A stretch of DNA of 48,193 nucleotides from Anaerolineae bacterium (GCA_022826865.1 JAJDUC010000130.1:1-48193), one strand, 5' to 3'. Counted from the first letter of the stretch, positions 29,151-37,358 are shown. Numbers and translations are program-made. Notes: generated from the letters alone by a model not told the origin.

Positions 29151-29846
29151 ATGGATATCAATCTAGGATCCGACTTCCTCAACTACATCATCAGGCGCGG
29201 TCTTCAGCCCGGCGATCGTTTGCCTTCGATCCAGGAACTGACGAATGACGCGCATCTGGACATGAGCGCCAACAAAGTGCGCGAGCAGTTGGAAGTGGCG
29301 CGCACGATGGGCTGGGTTGAGGTGCGTTCCAAGCGCGGCACACGCATCAAAGATTATGCTTTCACGCCGGCCGTTCGCCTCAGCGCCTTGTACGCCATGG
29401 CTTGCGGCGAGCGTTTCGAGTCATTTGCTTCTCTGCGCAACCATGTCGAAGCCGCCTACTGGCAGGACGCATGCGCTTTGCTCGCCAAAAGCGATCTCGA
29501 TATCATGACGGATTGCATTAAGCGAGCCAATCAAAAGCTGGATTCGCCGCCGATTCATATCCCGAATCCTGAGCATCGGCAATTTCACTTGACAGTCTTC
29601 CGGCGCCTGGACAATACATTTGTCCTTGGCATCCTGGAGGCTTATTGGGACTTGTATGAAGAGGTCGGCGTCAATCGTTACATGGATTACAGCTACCTGC
29701 GCAAAGTTTGGGATTATCACTCGCGGATTTTGGACCTCATCCGCGCCGGCGATTTCGAATCGGCGCAGAAAGCCTTTGTAGAACATACAAGCCTGCTGCG
29801 TTATGAGCCAGACAACGCTTCCTGGGAGATGGAACGCGGAGGATGA
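29151..29846 (+). CDS. GntR family transcriptional regulator with FCD-type effector domain
   Basis: The N-terminal winged helix (LNYIIRRGLQPGDRLPSIQEL, about 10-75) is GntR-type. Residues 80-231 form an all-helical FCD ligand domain with conserved His in HRQFHLTVF and YHSRILDLIRAGDFESAQKAF near the end. The family binds small acids such as pyruvate, lactate or sugar acids. The ATG lacks a clear ribosome-binding site. It lies between the aminotransferase and the korAB genes, so it may control one of them, especially korAB downstream. Confidence 0.82.
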   Translation: MDINLGSDFLNYIIRRGLQPGDRLPSIQELTNDAHLDMSANKVREQLEVARTMGWVEVRSKRGTRIKDYAFTPAVRLSALYAMACGERFESFASLRNHVEAAYWQDACALLAKSDLDIMTDCIKRANQKLDSPPIHIPNPEHRQFHLTVFRRLDNTFVLGILEAYWDLYEEVGVNRYMDYSYLRKVWDYHSRILDLIRAGDFESAQKAFVEHTSLLRYEPDNASWEMERGG

Positions 29847-29914
29847 AGGCCGACCGGATTTTCTTGTTCTCTCTTTGCGAAAGGAGTCATACGCGTAGTT
29901 CTGCGTAGTATCTC

Positions 29915-31747
29915 ATGGCAATCAATGCTCAATCTCAACTCAAGGTGGACACGCGCGAGCCCGTCATCAACGACTTCGCCTTTTCGGTCGCGACCAAGAA
30001 CGGCTCAGGCAGTCAAACCTCCAACAATGTGCTGGTGCAGTCCCTCTTCCGTATGGGCGTGCCGGTGAATGGCAAGAATCTGTTCCCGTCGAACATCAAA
30101 GGCTTGCCCACCTGGTATACCATTCGCGCCAACAAGGATGGATACACAGCGCGCAAGGCGATCACAGAAATCGTCGTCGCCTACAACGACGGCACGGCAA
30201 CCGAGGATGTCGCCAATCTGCCGCCTGGCGGCGTCTGCATCACCACAGACAAAATCGCCAAGGTGATCGATCACCGCGACGATATTTCATATTATGAAAT
30301 TCCCGTCGCCAAACTCATGCGCCAAACCAAGGTCCCTTCAGCCTTCCGCAAGCTCGTGGAAAACATGACCTATGTGGGCGCGGTGGCGCAGCTATTCGAC
30401 ATTCCGCTCGATTTGATCTACCAGGTGCTCCTGGATAATTTCAAAGGCCGCGAGAAGCCGGCCTTGATGAACCATGCGGTGATCGAGCTGGCTTATAACT
30501 GGACGGCGGACAACCTCGTCAAGACCGATCCTTATCGCTTTGAGAAAATGGACGGCACCCAGGGCAAGATCATGATGACCGGTAATGAAGCCGGCGCTCT
30601 GGGCGCGATTTTCGGCGGCGTCAACGTGGTCGCCTGGTATCCGATCACGCCATCCACCAGCTTCGTCGACGGTGTGATTGGCTTCCGCCACCTGCGGCAA
30701 AGCGAGGACAAGGAAAACACGATCGCTATCATACAGGCTGAAGACGAATTGGCGGCCGCCGGCATCGTCGTCGGCGCTGGCTGGGCGGGCAGCCGCTCTT
30801 TGACTTCGACCAGCGGTCCCGGCATCAGCTTGATGGCTGAATTTGCCGGTCTGGCCTATTTCGCCGAAATTCCCGCCGTCTTCTGGAACATCACGCGGAT
30901 GGGACCTAGCACCGGTTTGCCGACGCGCACCAGCCAGGGAGACTTGCTCTTTACGCACTTCCTCGGACATGGCGACGGCCGCCAGATCTGCTTGCTGCCG
31001 GGCAACCTGAAAGAAGCCTTCGAGTTTGGCTGGATGTCTTTCGATATCTCCGAAGCGCTGCAATCGCCGGTCTTTGTGATCAGCGACCTCGACCTGGGCA
31101 TGAATAACTGGCTGTCCGATCCTTTTGATTATCCCGATCAGCCGATTAATCGCGGCAAGGTGCTCAATGCGGCGGAGTTGCAGGAATTCATTGACGAGCA
31201 CGGCAAATGGGGACGCTACCTGGATGTTGATGGCGATGGCATCGCATACCGCACTTTGCCCGGCACCAATCATCGCTTTGCCGGCTACTTCACGCGCGGC
31301 ACCGGCCACGACGAGATGGCGACATACAGCGAACGCAGCGATGACTGGATCGAGAATATGCAGCGCCTGCGCCGGAAGATGGACACGGCCCGAGGCATGC
31401 TGCCCCAGCCCTACATTGACAACAGCGGCGCGGCCGAAATCGGCATCATTTCCTTCGGCACGAATGACGAAGCAATACGCGAAGCGCGCGACTGGCTGAG
31501 GAACGATGGCATCAAGACGAACTACCTGCGCGTGCGCGCGCTGCCGATGTCGTCCTCCGTCACGGAATTCATCGACTCGCACAAAAGCGTGTTCGTCATC
31601 GAAAACAACTTTGACGGCCAACTGACCCAGTTGATCCGCCTCGAGCACCCGGAAAACATCTCACACGTCAGACCTCTGGCCCTGGGGGACGGTTTGCCCA
31701 TGACGCCAAGTTGGATTTACGACAGCCTTAAGGAAATGGAGGGTTAA
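29915..31747 (+). CDS. korA: 2-oxoacid:ferredoxin oxidoreductase, fused gamma-alpha subunit
   Basis: Half of a CoA-acylating oxidoreductase, probably for 2-oxoglutarate, that makes acyl-CoA and reduced ferredoxin. The N-terminal 190 residues are the gamma domain (KNGSGSQTSNNVLVQSLFRM, the CoA/nucleotide region). Residues 215-610 are the alpha chain (GNEAGALGAIFGGVNVVAWY, then TSTSGPGISLMAE), which binds part of the thiamine diphosphate. This fusion order matches KorA of mycobacteria and other bacteria. An in-frame TAG sits three codons before the ATG, which fixes the start, but the nearest AAGGAG is about 30 bases upstream. korB follows after two bases. Confidence 0.9.
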   Translation: MAINAQSQLKVDTREPVINDFAFSVATKNGSGSQTSNNVLVQSLFRMGVPVNGKNLFPSNIKGLPTWYTIRANKDGYTARKAITEIVVAYNDGTATEDVANLPPGGVCITTDKIAKVIDHRDDISYYEIPVAKLMRQTKVPSAFRKLVENMTYVGAVAQLFDIPLDLIYQVLLDNFKGREKPALMNHAVIELAYNWTADNLVKTDPYRFEKMDGTQGKIMMTGNEAGALGAIFGGVNVVAWYPITPSTSFVDGVIGFRHLRQSEDKENTIAIIQAEDELAAAGIVVGAGWAGSRSLTSTSGPGISLMAEFAGLAYFAEIPAVFWNITRMGPSTGLPTRTSQGDLLFTHFLGHGDGRQICLLPGNLKEAFEFGWMSFDISEALQSPVFVISDLDLGMNNWLSDPFDYPDQPINRGKVLNAAELQEFIDEHGKWGRYLDVDGDGIAYRTLPGTNHRFAGYFTRGTGHDEMATYSERSDDWIENMQRLRRKMDTARGMLPQPYIDNSGAAEIGIISFGTNDEAIREARDWLRNDGIKTNYLRVRALPMSSSVTEFIDSHKSVFVIENNFDGQLTQLIRLEHPENISHVRPLALGDGLPMTPSWIYDSLKEMEG

Positions 31748-31749
31748 CC

Positions 31750-32796
31750 ATGCCGCCACGGACCAATCAAATCGGCTTGGCTCGAAACGAATACCGGGGC
31801 CGCCCCAGCACGCTTTGCCCGGGCTGCGGGCACGATTCCATTTCCAACCAAATCATCAGCATGGCCTATGAGCTGGGCTTGGAGCAGCACAAGATCATCA
31901 AGATGAGCGGCATTGGCTGCTCCAGCAAGACGCCCGCCTACTTCCTGGGCGGCTCCCATGGCTTTAACGCCCTGCATGGACGGATGCCGTCGGTGGCGAC
32001 TGGCGCGCTCCTGGCGAATAAGGAACTGGCCTGCATCGCCGTCAGCGGCGATGGCGACACTGGCTCGATCGGCATGGGACAATTCAAACATGTCATCCGC
32101 CGCAATGTGCCTTTTGTGTACATCATCGAAAACAATGGCGTCTATGGCCTGACGAAGGGACAGTTCTCCGCGACCGCCGATGAAGGTCAATTCTTGAAGT
32201 ATTACGGCACCAACCACATGCCCGCGATCGATTTGGCCTTGGAAGCGGTCATCGCCGGCGCCACCTTCGTCGCGCGCAGCTTCAGCGGAGACGCCAAACA
32301 GGTGCAAGCGCTGCTGCAGGCAGCCGTCCGCCACCCGGGCACATCGGTGCTCGATATCATCAGCCCCTGCGTCACGTTTAATAACGCGGAGACTTCCACC
32401 AAAAGTTATCCTTACGGACGCGATCACGAGATACCGCTGCACGAGATTCAGATCCTGGCGCCGGATTATGTCGATGAACGGGAAGAGATCGTGATCGGCG
32501 ATTATGAAGCGGGCGATATCCTCGATGTGGAGATGCACGATGGCGCCTATATCCGCTTGAAGAAGCTGGATAACGACCATGACCCGCGCAACCGCCGCAT
32601 GGCGATGGATGTGCTGGAGCGCTCAATGCGGGAGCAGATCTTCTCGACCGGTTTGATCTATTATGAAGAGCCGCGTCCAACCCTGGCTGATACCGAGGAG
32701 TTGGTGGCGACGCCGTTGACCCAGCTTGACGAAGCGCAAATGCGGCCTTCAAAGGCTGTCCTGGACGGTGTCATGCAGAAACTGATGGTCAGCTGA
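31750..32796 (+). CDS. korB: 2-oxoacid:ferredoxin oxidoreductase, beta subunit
   Basis: Carries most of the thiamine diphosphate site (GDGDTGSIGMGQFKHVIRRN, then ENNGVYGLTKGQ) and cysteines for a [4Fe-4S] cluster (LCPGCGHDSI, GIGCSSK, SPCVTFNN). With the upstream gamma-alpha subunit it forms a KorAB-type enzyme. Length is 348 aa. Translation probably depends on korA. A terminator follows 25 bases after the stop. Confidence 0.92.
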   Translation: MPPRTNQIGLARNEYRGRPSTLCPGCGHDSISNQIISMAYELGLEQHKIIKMSGIGCSSKTPAYFLGGSHGFNALHGRMPSVATGALLANKELACIAVSGDGDTGSIGMGQFKHVIRRNVPFVYIIENNGVYGLTKGQFSATADEGQFLKYYGTNHMPAIDLALEAVIAGATFVARSFSGDAKQVQALLQAAVRHPGTSVLDIISPCVTFNNAETSTKSYPYGRDHEIPLHEIQILAPDYVDEREEIVIGDYEAGDILDVEMHDGAYIRLKKLDNDHDPRNRRMAMDVLERSMREQIFSTGLIYYEEPRPTLADTEELVATPLTQLDEAQMRPSKAVLDGVMQKLMVS

Positions 32797-32821
32797 GAGC
32801 GAGCGCTTGCTGTGATTCAAT

Positions 32822-32852
32822 AAGACCGACTCCTGGCGAGTCGGTCTTTTCT
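32822..32852. terminator. Intrinsic terminator between korB and the sulfur-transfer operon
   Basis: An 11-bp perfect stem (32822-32832 with 32838-32848; GACCGACTC/GAGTCGGTC core) with a 5-base loop, then TTTT on the plus strand. The minus strand has a shorter U run, so it may also act on the opposite operon, which ends 14 bases away. Confidence 0.88.
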
Positions 32853-32865
32853 ATTGCGCTGTAGC

Positions 32866-34110
32866 TTAATACTTGGGCATCTTCGGGTCAATCTGGTCGG
32901 CCCAGGCCAGGATGCCGCCTTCCACGTTGTACATCTTATCCAACTCGTACCCGACTTCGGACAGATAAGCGATGCTGTCGGCGCTGCGTTTGCCGGAGCG
33001 GCAATGCAGATAAAGCGTCTTGTCCTTGGGGATCTCATTGAGAACAGTTTCTTCCCAGAGCTTGCGGCCGGCCTGGATGCCATTCTTCGCCAACTGGATA
33101 TCCGGCTTCGGGATGCGCAAGGTGCCGTCGATGGCGCTGATGTCCCATTCATGCGGATCGCGGACATCAATGACGACGACATCGTCGCCATTTTCCAGGA
33201 CGGCCCTAACATCGTGGACCGTCACCGTCTTGATGTCGATATAGTCCGTATCTTCAACCGAGCTGAATTCGCTGTGATCGTGCGCCGGCATGCCACAGAA
33301 TTGTTCATAATCGATCAGCGCCACATCTTCTTTCGCGATGCTGCAAACCGGGCAATTGGGGTCCTTGCGGATCTTGATCGTCTGGAAGCTCATCTCCAGC
33401 GCGTCGTAAAGCATCATGCGCCCGATCATCGGATCGCCGATCCTCAGAATCAGCTTGATCGCTTCCGTCGCCTGCATCGTGCCGATGGTGCCCGGCAAAA
33501 TGCCAAGCACGCCGCCTTCCGCGCAACTCGGCACCAAACCCGGCGGCGGGGGTTCCGGGAACATGCAGCGGTAGCAGGGGCCGGCGTCGCCGTAGAATAC
33601 GCTCAGTTGCCCCTCAAAGCGGAAAATGCTGCCATAGACGTTGGGAAGGCCAAGCTTGACACAGGCATCGTTGACCAGGTAGCGCGTGGGGAAATTGTCC
33701 GTGCCATCTATGACGATATCCCAGTCTTCGCCGAAAATGCGCAGGGCGTTTTCCGATGTTAGCGGCTCGTTGTATTTGACAACTTCAATATCCGGGTTCA
33801 AGTCCAGCATCCGATCGGAGGCGCTATCCAGCTTGGACCGGCCGACCGTGCTGACGCCATGGATTACCTGCCGCTGCAAGTTGGTGAAATCGACTACATC
33901 ATAATCCACCAGGCCGATGCGCCCGATGCCAGCGGCCGCCAGGTACAGCGCAAGCGGACTGCCCAGCCCGCCAGTGCCGATCAGCAGGACGCTGGACGCT
34001 TTCAGGCGGCGCTGCCCGTCCATGCCCACTTCCGGCATGATGACATGTCGACTGTAACGCTTGACTTCGTCGTTGCTTAATTCAGCGAATCGCTCGTGCA
34101 GGGATTCCAT
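32866..34110 (-). CDS. moeZ: E1-like adenylyltransferase with rhodanese domain (MoeZ type)
   Basis: Activates the C-terminal Gly of a ubiquitin-like sulfur carrier and loads it with sulfur. Residues 1-265 are the ThiF/MoeB domain with GTGGLGSP (46-52), DGTDNFPTR and zinc-binding Cys179, Cys182, Cys253 and Cys256. Residues 290-414 are a rhodanese domain with persulfide Cys370 in LHCRSGKRS. The MoeZ/UBA4-style architecture serves CysO-type cysteine synthesis or MoaD. It ends an operon with a CysO-like carrier (17 bases away) and a JAMM protease. Length and motifs appear intact. Confidence 0.9.
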   Translation of the reverse strand: MESLHERFAELSNDEVKRYSRHVIMPEVGMDGQRRLKASSVLLIGTGGLGSPLALYLAAAGIGRIGLVDYDVVDFTNLQRQVIHGVSTVGRSKLDSASDRMLDLNPDIEVVKYNEPLTSENALRIFGEDWDIVIDGTDNFPTRYLVNDACVKLGLPNVYGSIFRFEGQLSVFYGDAGPCYRCMFPEPPPPGLVPSCAEGGVLGILPGTIGTMQATEAIKLILRIGDPMIGRMMLYDALEMSFQTIKIRKDPNCPVCSIAKEDVALIDYEQFCGMPAHDHSEFSSVEDTDYIDIKTVTVHDVRAVLENGDDVVVIDVRDPHEWDISAIDGTLRIPKPDIQLAKNGIQAGRKLWEETVLNEIPKDKTLYLHCRSGKRSADSIAYLSEVGYELDKMYNVEGGILAWADQIDPKMPKY

Positions 34111-34127
34111 CGTCGCTCCTCCATACG

Positions 34128-34406
34128 CTATTTGAATCTGCCGCCGGCGATGCTGGGGATGATGCGCAGGCTGTCGTCATTGTTGATTTCGGTATCGAGG
34201 CCGCCCAGAAATCGAATATCTTCATCGTCAATGAAGATATTCACAAAGCTGCGCAGTTCATCGTCATTGAACAGGTGCGCGCGCAAGTCCGGATGTTGCT
34301 CGACCAGGTTGTTCAGCGCCTCCCCGACCGTGCCTCCAGCAACTTCAATATCCGATGCGCCATCGGTGTAGGCGCGCAGCGGCGTCGGAATGCGGATCTT
34401 CGCCAT
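34128..34406 (-). CDS. CysO/MoaD-like sulfur carrier protein with capped C-terminus
   Basis: A 92-residue beta-grasp protein. Most carriers end in Gly-Gly, whose terminal carboxyl is adenylated and thiolated. Here the Gly-Gly (88-89) is followed by Arg-Phe-Lys, so it cannot be activated until the three residues are removed. The neighbouring JAMM protease is the likely processor, as for the QbsE/QbsD pair. GGGGAG precedes its ATG. It most resembles CysO or MoaD-type carriers; the exact target (cysteine, molybdopterin, other) is not fixed by sequence. Confidence 0.85.
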   Translation of the reverse strand: MAKIRIPTPLRAYTDGASDIEVAGGTVGEALNNLVEQHPDLRAHLFNDDELRSFVNIFIDDEDIRFLGGLDTEINNDDSLRIIPSIAGGRFK

Positions 34407-34486
34407 TTCTCTCCCCTTTGAACTGATACTTTGTCTTATTTCGTAAACGCGCGCGACCGCAGGAATCTTACTTGCTGCAGCGTCCG

Positions 34487-34915
34487 CTATGCATCTATTT
34501 CCAGATTGTCCCGGTCAAAGGCGCTGCGATCCGCCCGCAGGCGCCAGGCGCGCATGTCCCTGGCTCGGGCCATCATCACCGCCGTAATGATATAGACGAA
34601 ATTCGGCAGCGCATGCTCCCGATCGTATTCGGATGGTATCGCCGCTGAATCCGGATGGCTGTGGTAGTAGCCGACCAAAGCCAAACCGCGCGCATCGGCT
34701 TCGTCCTCGAAACGCATCCAATCCTGCGGCCTCATCGCGTAGCGATGATATTGCTCTTCTTCCGCGAAGACATTGTCCACCGCCATGATGTCTTCAATGA
34801 CGATCGCTTCAGCGCCAGCCCGGCCCAAGAGAAAACCGCCGGCTTCGTTTGGGTAGCTCGTTTCCATCTGCTCGAAGATCTGCCGCTGCAGGCTTCGCGC
34901 GAGTATCACTTTCAT
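34487..34915 (-). CDS. JAMM/MPN+ zinc metalloprotease (Mec+ family)
   Basis: Small JAMM protein (142 aa). The catalytic set is Glu24 (NEAGG), then HSHPDSAAIPSEYD with His85, His87, Ser95 and Asp98. In mycobacteria Mec releases cysteine from CysO; in QbsD it trims a C-terminal cap. Both jobs are possible here. The ATG at 34915 overlaps the stop of a possible 21-codon leader frame as TGATG; a TTG three bases upstream also opens the frame. It is the first structural gene of the operon, behind a leader containing an intrinsic terminator. Confidence 0.88.
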   Translation of the reverse strand: MKVILARSLQRQIFEQMETSYPNEAGGFLLGRAGAEAIVIEDIMAVDNVFAEEEQYHRYAMRPQDWMRFEDEADARGLALVGYYHSHPDSAAIPSEYDREHALPNFVYIITAVMMARARDMRAWRLRADRSAFDRDNLEIDA

Positions 34916-34945
34916 CAAATTACCCCGGCCTTGCTCCGTTCAAGC

Positions 34946-34973
34946 AAAAAGAGCCAACCGCGCTGGTTGGCTC
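34946..34973 (-). terminator. Leader terminator (attenuator) upstream of the JAMM gene
   Basis: On the minus strand, a perfect 9-bp stem GAGCCAACC/GGTTGGCTC (34973-34965 with 34959-34951), 5-base loop, then TTTTT (34950-34946). It lies 30 bases before the JAMM start codon and about 35 bases after the Cys leader ORF, so any transcript from the promoter at 35117-35145 must read through it. No gene lies between that promoter and this hairpin except the leader ORF. Confidence 0.82.
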
Positions 34974-35007
34974 CTGTCATCGTCCTTAGGCGTTTTCCAC
35001 TCGGTTC

Positions 35008-35109
35008 TTAGACAGTTCCAATCCCGGCGCGGCGCGCAACATCAGCGCCATCACAACTGCGACAACAGAGTTGCCCCTCTGAACCAATGAAGTAATTTTG
35101 GCGAACCAT
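35008..35109 (-). CDS. Putative 33-residue cysteine-rich leader peptide (leaderless)
   Basis: An ATG at 35109 opens a 33-codon frame ending in TAA at 35010-35008. Residues 15-19 are C-C-R-S-C, coded TGT TGT CGC AGT TGT. The predicted transcription start (35110 or 35109) coincides with the ATG, so the mRNA would be leaderless with no ribosome-binding site. A leader peptide rich in one amino acid ahead of a terminator is the layout of ribosome-mediated attenuation; here the amino acid is cysteine and the operon is a CysO/Mec-type sulfur pathway. Polycysteine leaderless small ORFs are known in mycobacteria. Too short to appear by gene finding; protein-level evidence is absent. Confidence 0.6.
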   Translation of the reverse strand: MVRQNYFIGSEGQLCCRSCDGADVARRAGIGTV

Positions 35110-35116
35110 AAGAAGC

Positions 35117-35145
35117 AGACTAGCATATACGGAGCGTTCCTGCAA
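35117..35145 (-). promoter_or_regulatory. Promoter of the sulfur-transfer operon leader
   Basis: On the minus strand: -35 TTGCAG (35145-35140), 17-base spacer ending in TGC, -10 TAGTCT (35122-35117). The extended -10 and exact spacing make this a good candidate. Start is predicted at 35110 +/- 1, on the leader ORF start codon. Confidence 0.65.
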
Positions 35146-35208
35146 CTGATACTTTAGCGGAGGCGCAGCGAGGGCAGCCGGCGCCCGCCATGCGGCGACT
35201 TATCAATA

Positions 35209-35237
35209 TTGAAGCGCTAAAATCCGAGTGCTATACT
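35209..35237 (+). promoter_or_regulatory. Promoter of citrate synthase
   Basis: -35 TTGAAG (35209-35214), 17-base spacer, extended -10 TGC-TATACT (35229-35237). It is one of the best matches in the window. Start near 35244 leaves about 100 bases of leader before the ATG. Confidence 0.7.
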
Positions 35238-35347
35238 AGCGCGCATTGTTTTCGCAGGGTTTCTTGACAGCGCCGGTGTTGGGCCGGCGGGCGGTCCACA
35301 GGTTGCTGCGTTTCAGCGACCTCGCAATCGAGAAGGAGAAAGATTAC

Positions 35348-36484
35348 ATGGCAGACAATGGTGGTCTTGAAGGGGTCGTCGTCGCCGATATCGACACAAG
35401 TTATATTGATGGCAGTATCGGCAAGCTGATTTACAGCGGATACACAATAGAAGACCTCGCCGAGAACGCCTCTTTTGAAGAAGTCATATTCCTCCTCTTC
35501 AACACGCGCCCGCCGGAGCGCGGCGAATATGAAGAACTGCGAAGCAGGATCGCGGAAAACGCGGTCATTCCTGCGGACGTGATTGAGATGATGCGGTCGC
35601 TGCCGCGAGACACAGCGGCGATGGCTGTATTGCGCACGGCGGTGTCCATGCTCTCGGCTTATGATGCCGATGGCGAAAACCTGAGCGACAAAGAGCGCGC
35701 CAAAGCCAAGGCTTTTCGGCTGACCGGTCAAATCACGACCATTTGCGCCGCCTGGATCCGCATCGCGGGCGGCCTGGAACCGATCGCGCCGCGCCGGGAT
35801 CTAAGCGTCGCCGAGAACTTCCTCTACATGACATCCGGCGCTGACCCTGACCCGACGGCCTGTGCCGCCCTGAACGTCTATCTGGTGCTATTAGCAGAGC
35901 ATGGCATGAACGCCAGCACATTTGCGTCGCGAGTTGTCACCGCCACCGGCTCGGACATGCACAGCGCCATTGTCGCCGGCATCGCCGCCTTGAAGGGGCC
36001 GTCGCATGGCGGCGCCAATTCGGAAGCGATGAAAATGTTCCTTGAAATTGGCGCGGTCGACAACGTCGTTCCCTGGTTCGAGAAGCATATCAAGACCGGC
36101 GAGCGGCGGATTATGGGAATCGGTCATCGCGTTTACAAGTCCAATGACCCGCGCGCAGGCATCCTGAAGCGCCACTCCAAGGCGCTGGCGGAAAGCAGCG
36201 GCAAACGCAAATGGTACGATATCGCGGTCAAACTGGCGGATACCGCCCGGGCCGACGACTATTTCATCAAGCGCAATCTCTACCCCAATGTTGATTATTA
36301 CAGCGCCATCCTGCTTTACACACTGGACCTTGAAATCGACATGTTCACTCCGCTTTTCGTAATGTCGCGGATCGCCGGCTGGTCGGCCCATGTCATCGGA
36401 CAGATGGGCGGGCGACTGATTCGTCCCAAAGCGAATTATGTCGGCCCGCAAGGTTTGCATTGGGTCCCGCTTGACAAGCGATAG
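35348..36484 (+). CDS. gltA: Citrate synthase
   Basis: Condenses oxaloacetate and acetyl-CoA into citrate. Motifs: LKGPSHGGANSEAM and MGIGHRVYKSNDPRA, which carry catalytic His residues, and a later Asp. The 378-residue length is that of short, Gram-positive-type (CitZ) enzymes. The frame is open from a TTG at 35246, but the ATG at 35348 has AAGGAG and starts the conserved sequence. A methylcitrate synthase activity cannot be excluded. Aconitase and 2-oxoacid:ferredoxin oxidoreductase are also in the window. Confidence 0.93.
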   Translation: MADNGGLEGVVVADIDTSYIDGSIGKLIYSGYTIEDLAENASFEEVIFLLFNTRPPERGEYEELRSRIAENAVIPADVIEMMRSLPRDTAAMAVLRTAVSMLSAYDADGENLSDKERAKAKAFRLTGQITTICAAWIRIAGGLEPIAPRRDLSVAENFLYMTSGADPDPTACAALNVYLVLLAEHGMNASTFASRVVTATGSDMHSAIVAGIAALKGPSHGGANSEAMKMFLEIGAVDNVVPWFEKHIKTGERRIMGIGHRVYKSNDPRAGILKRHSKALAESSGKRKWYDIAVKLADTARADDYFIKRNLYPNVDYYSAILLYTLDLEIDMFTPLFVMSRIAGWSAHVIGQMGGRLIRPKANYVGPQGLHWVPLDKR

Positions 36485-36591
36485 ATCAACGCTTCTCCGG
36501 TCAGATTGAATTAGCCCAGAGCCAGAACAAACGCATCAACGCATCAGTTTGAAATTGCCCTGAGCGCAAAATCCCGCAGGGAGCGCGGGGT

Positions 36592-36621
36592 TTGCCCGCC
36601 GCGCGCGCTTTATGCTAAGCT
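36592..36621 (+). promoter_or_regulatory. Promoter of first rhomboid gene
   Basis: TTGCCC (36592-36597), 18-base spacer, extended -10 TGC-TAAGCT (36613-36621). It shares the core TTATGCTAA with the second rhomboid promoter. Confidence 0.45.
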
Positions 36622-36651
36622 GTGGCTGCGGCTCATTGCAGGCTCTACGAC

Positions 36652-37341
36652 ATGATCCCCTATAAAATAGTTGGCACGTCCAGATACCGCCCTTACGTCG
36701 CCTTCTTCGTCACGGTCGCCAACGTGGCGGCATTTGCCTACATCCTCGTCTATGCCTTCCTCGGCGGGCTCTCGCTGGAGAAAGTTTATAGTCTCTACGC
36801 GCTTGATATCTGCGCCGTGCGCGAACAAGCGCTGCTTGAGACGCTGATCGATGGCGCGCGCAGCATTTTTCTGCACATGAGTTTCCTGCACTTGACTTCA
36901 AATATCATCATCTTTTATGTCTTCGGCGCCCGCATTGAAGAGCATCTTGGCCATCTGCGCTTTCTAGCCTTTTATTTGATCGTCGGATTCGGCGGCCACC
37001 TCGGACACATCCTCTTCGACGGCGGCCAATGCAGCGAACCGCTATACGTCATTGGCTCGAGCGGCGCTATCTCCGGCACGATTGGCGCCTTCCTCTTCCT
37101 CTTTCCCACCGCGCGCATCAAGTCCAAAATCGTCATCCTCAACGTCTTCAAATACGATGTCAATGTGCCCGCCTGGGTCTATCTCATATATTGGTTCGTC
37201 ATTCAATTCTTCTATCAGGTAGGTTCGGTGGCGCCGCGCATCAACGTGCATTGGGGGCATGTCGGCGGTTTCATCACCGGATTGGCGCTCATTTTCCTGG
37301 TCTCGCTATTCATCGCGCCGCCGCGGATTCCGCGCGGTTGA
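36652..37341 (+). CDS. Rhomboid family intramembrane serine protease (first of two)
   Basis: Six-helix intramembrane protease of 229 residues. The catalytic Ser137 is in GSSG and His203 in HWGHVGGF; upstream FLHLTSNIIIFYVFG carries the helix-2 His and Asn of the family. Rhomboids cleave transmembrane segments of substrates. The frame opens upstream at a GTG, but the ATG at 36652 is the probable start. A second rhomboid follows 78 bases downstream; each seems to have its own promoter. The substrate is unknown. Confidence 0.9.
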   Translation: MIPYKIVGTSRYRPYVAFFVTVANVAAFAYILVYAFLGGLSLEKVYSLYALDICAVREQALLETLIDGARSIFLHMSFLHLTSNIIIFYVFGARIEEHLGHLRFLAFYLIVGFGGHLGHILFDGGQCSEPLYVIGSSGAISGTIGAFLFLFPTARIKSKIVILNVFKYDVNVPAWVYLIYWFVIQFFYQVGSVAPRINVHWGHVGGFITGLALIFLVSLFIAPPRIPRG

Positions 37342-37358
37342 GGCGCTAGCGGGAAAGC

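Noticed and set aside
30392..31648. Long minus-strand frame (418 codons) inside korA
   Set aside because: Shadow of the alpha subunit; no recognisable domain and no ribosome-binding site.
34946..35110. T-box riboswitch in the sulfur operon leader
   Set aside because: No T-box sequence (the conserved AGGGUGG-type antiterminator bulge) can be found; the Cys-codon ORF explains the layout better.
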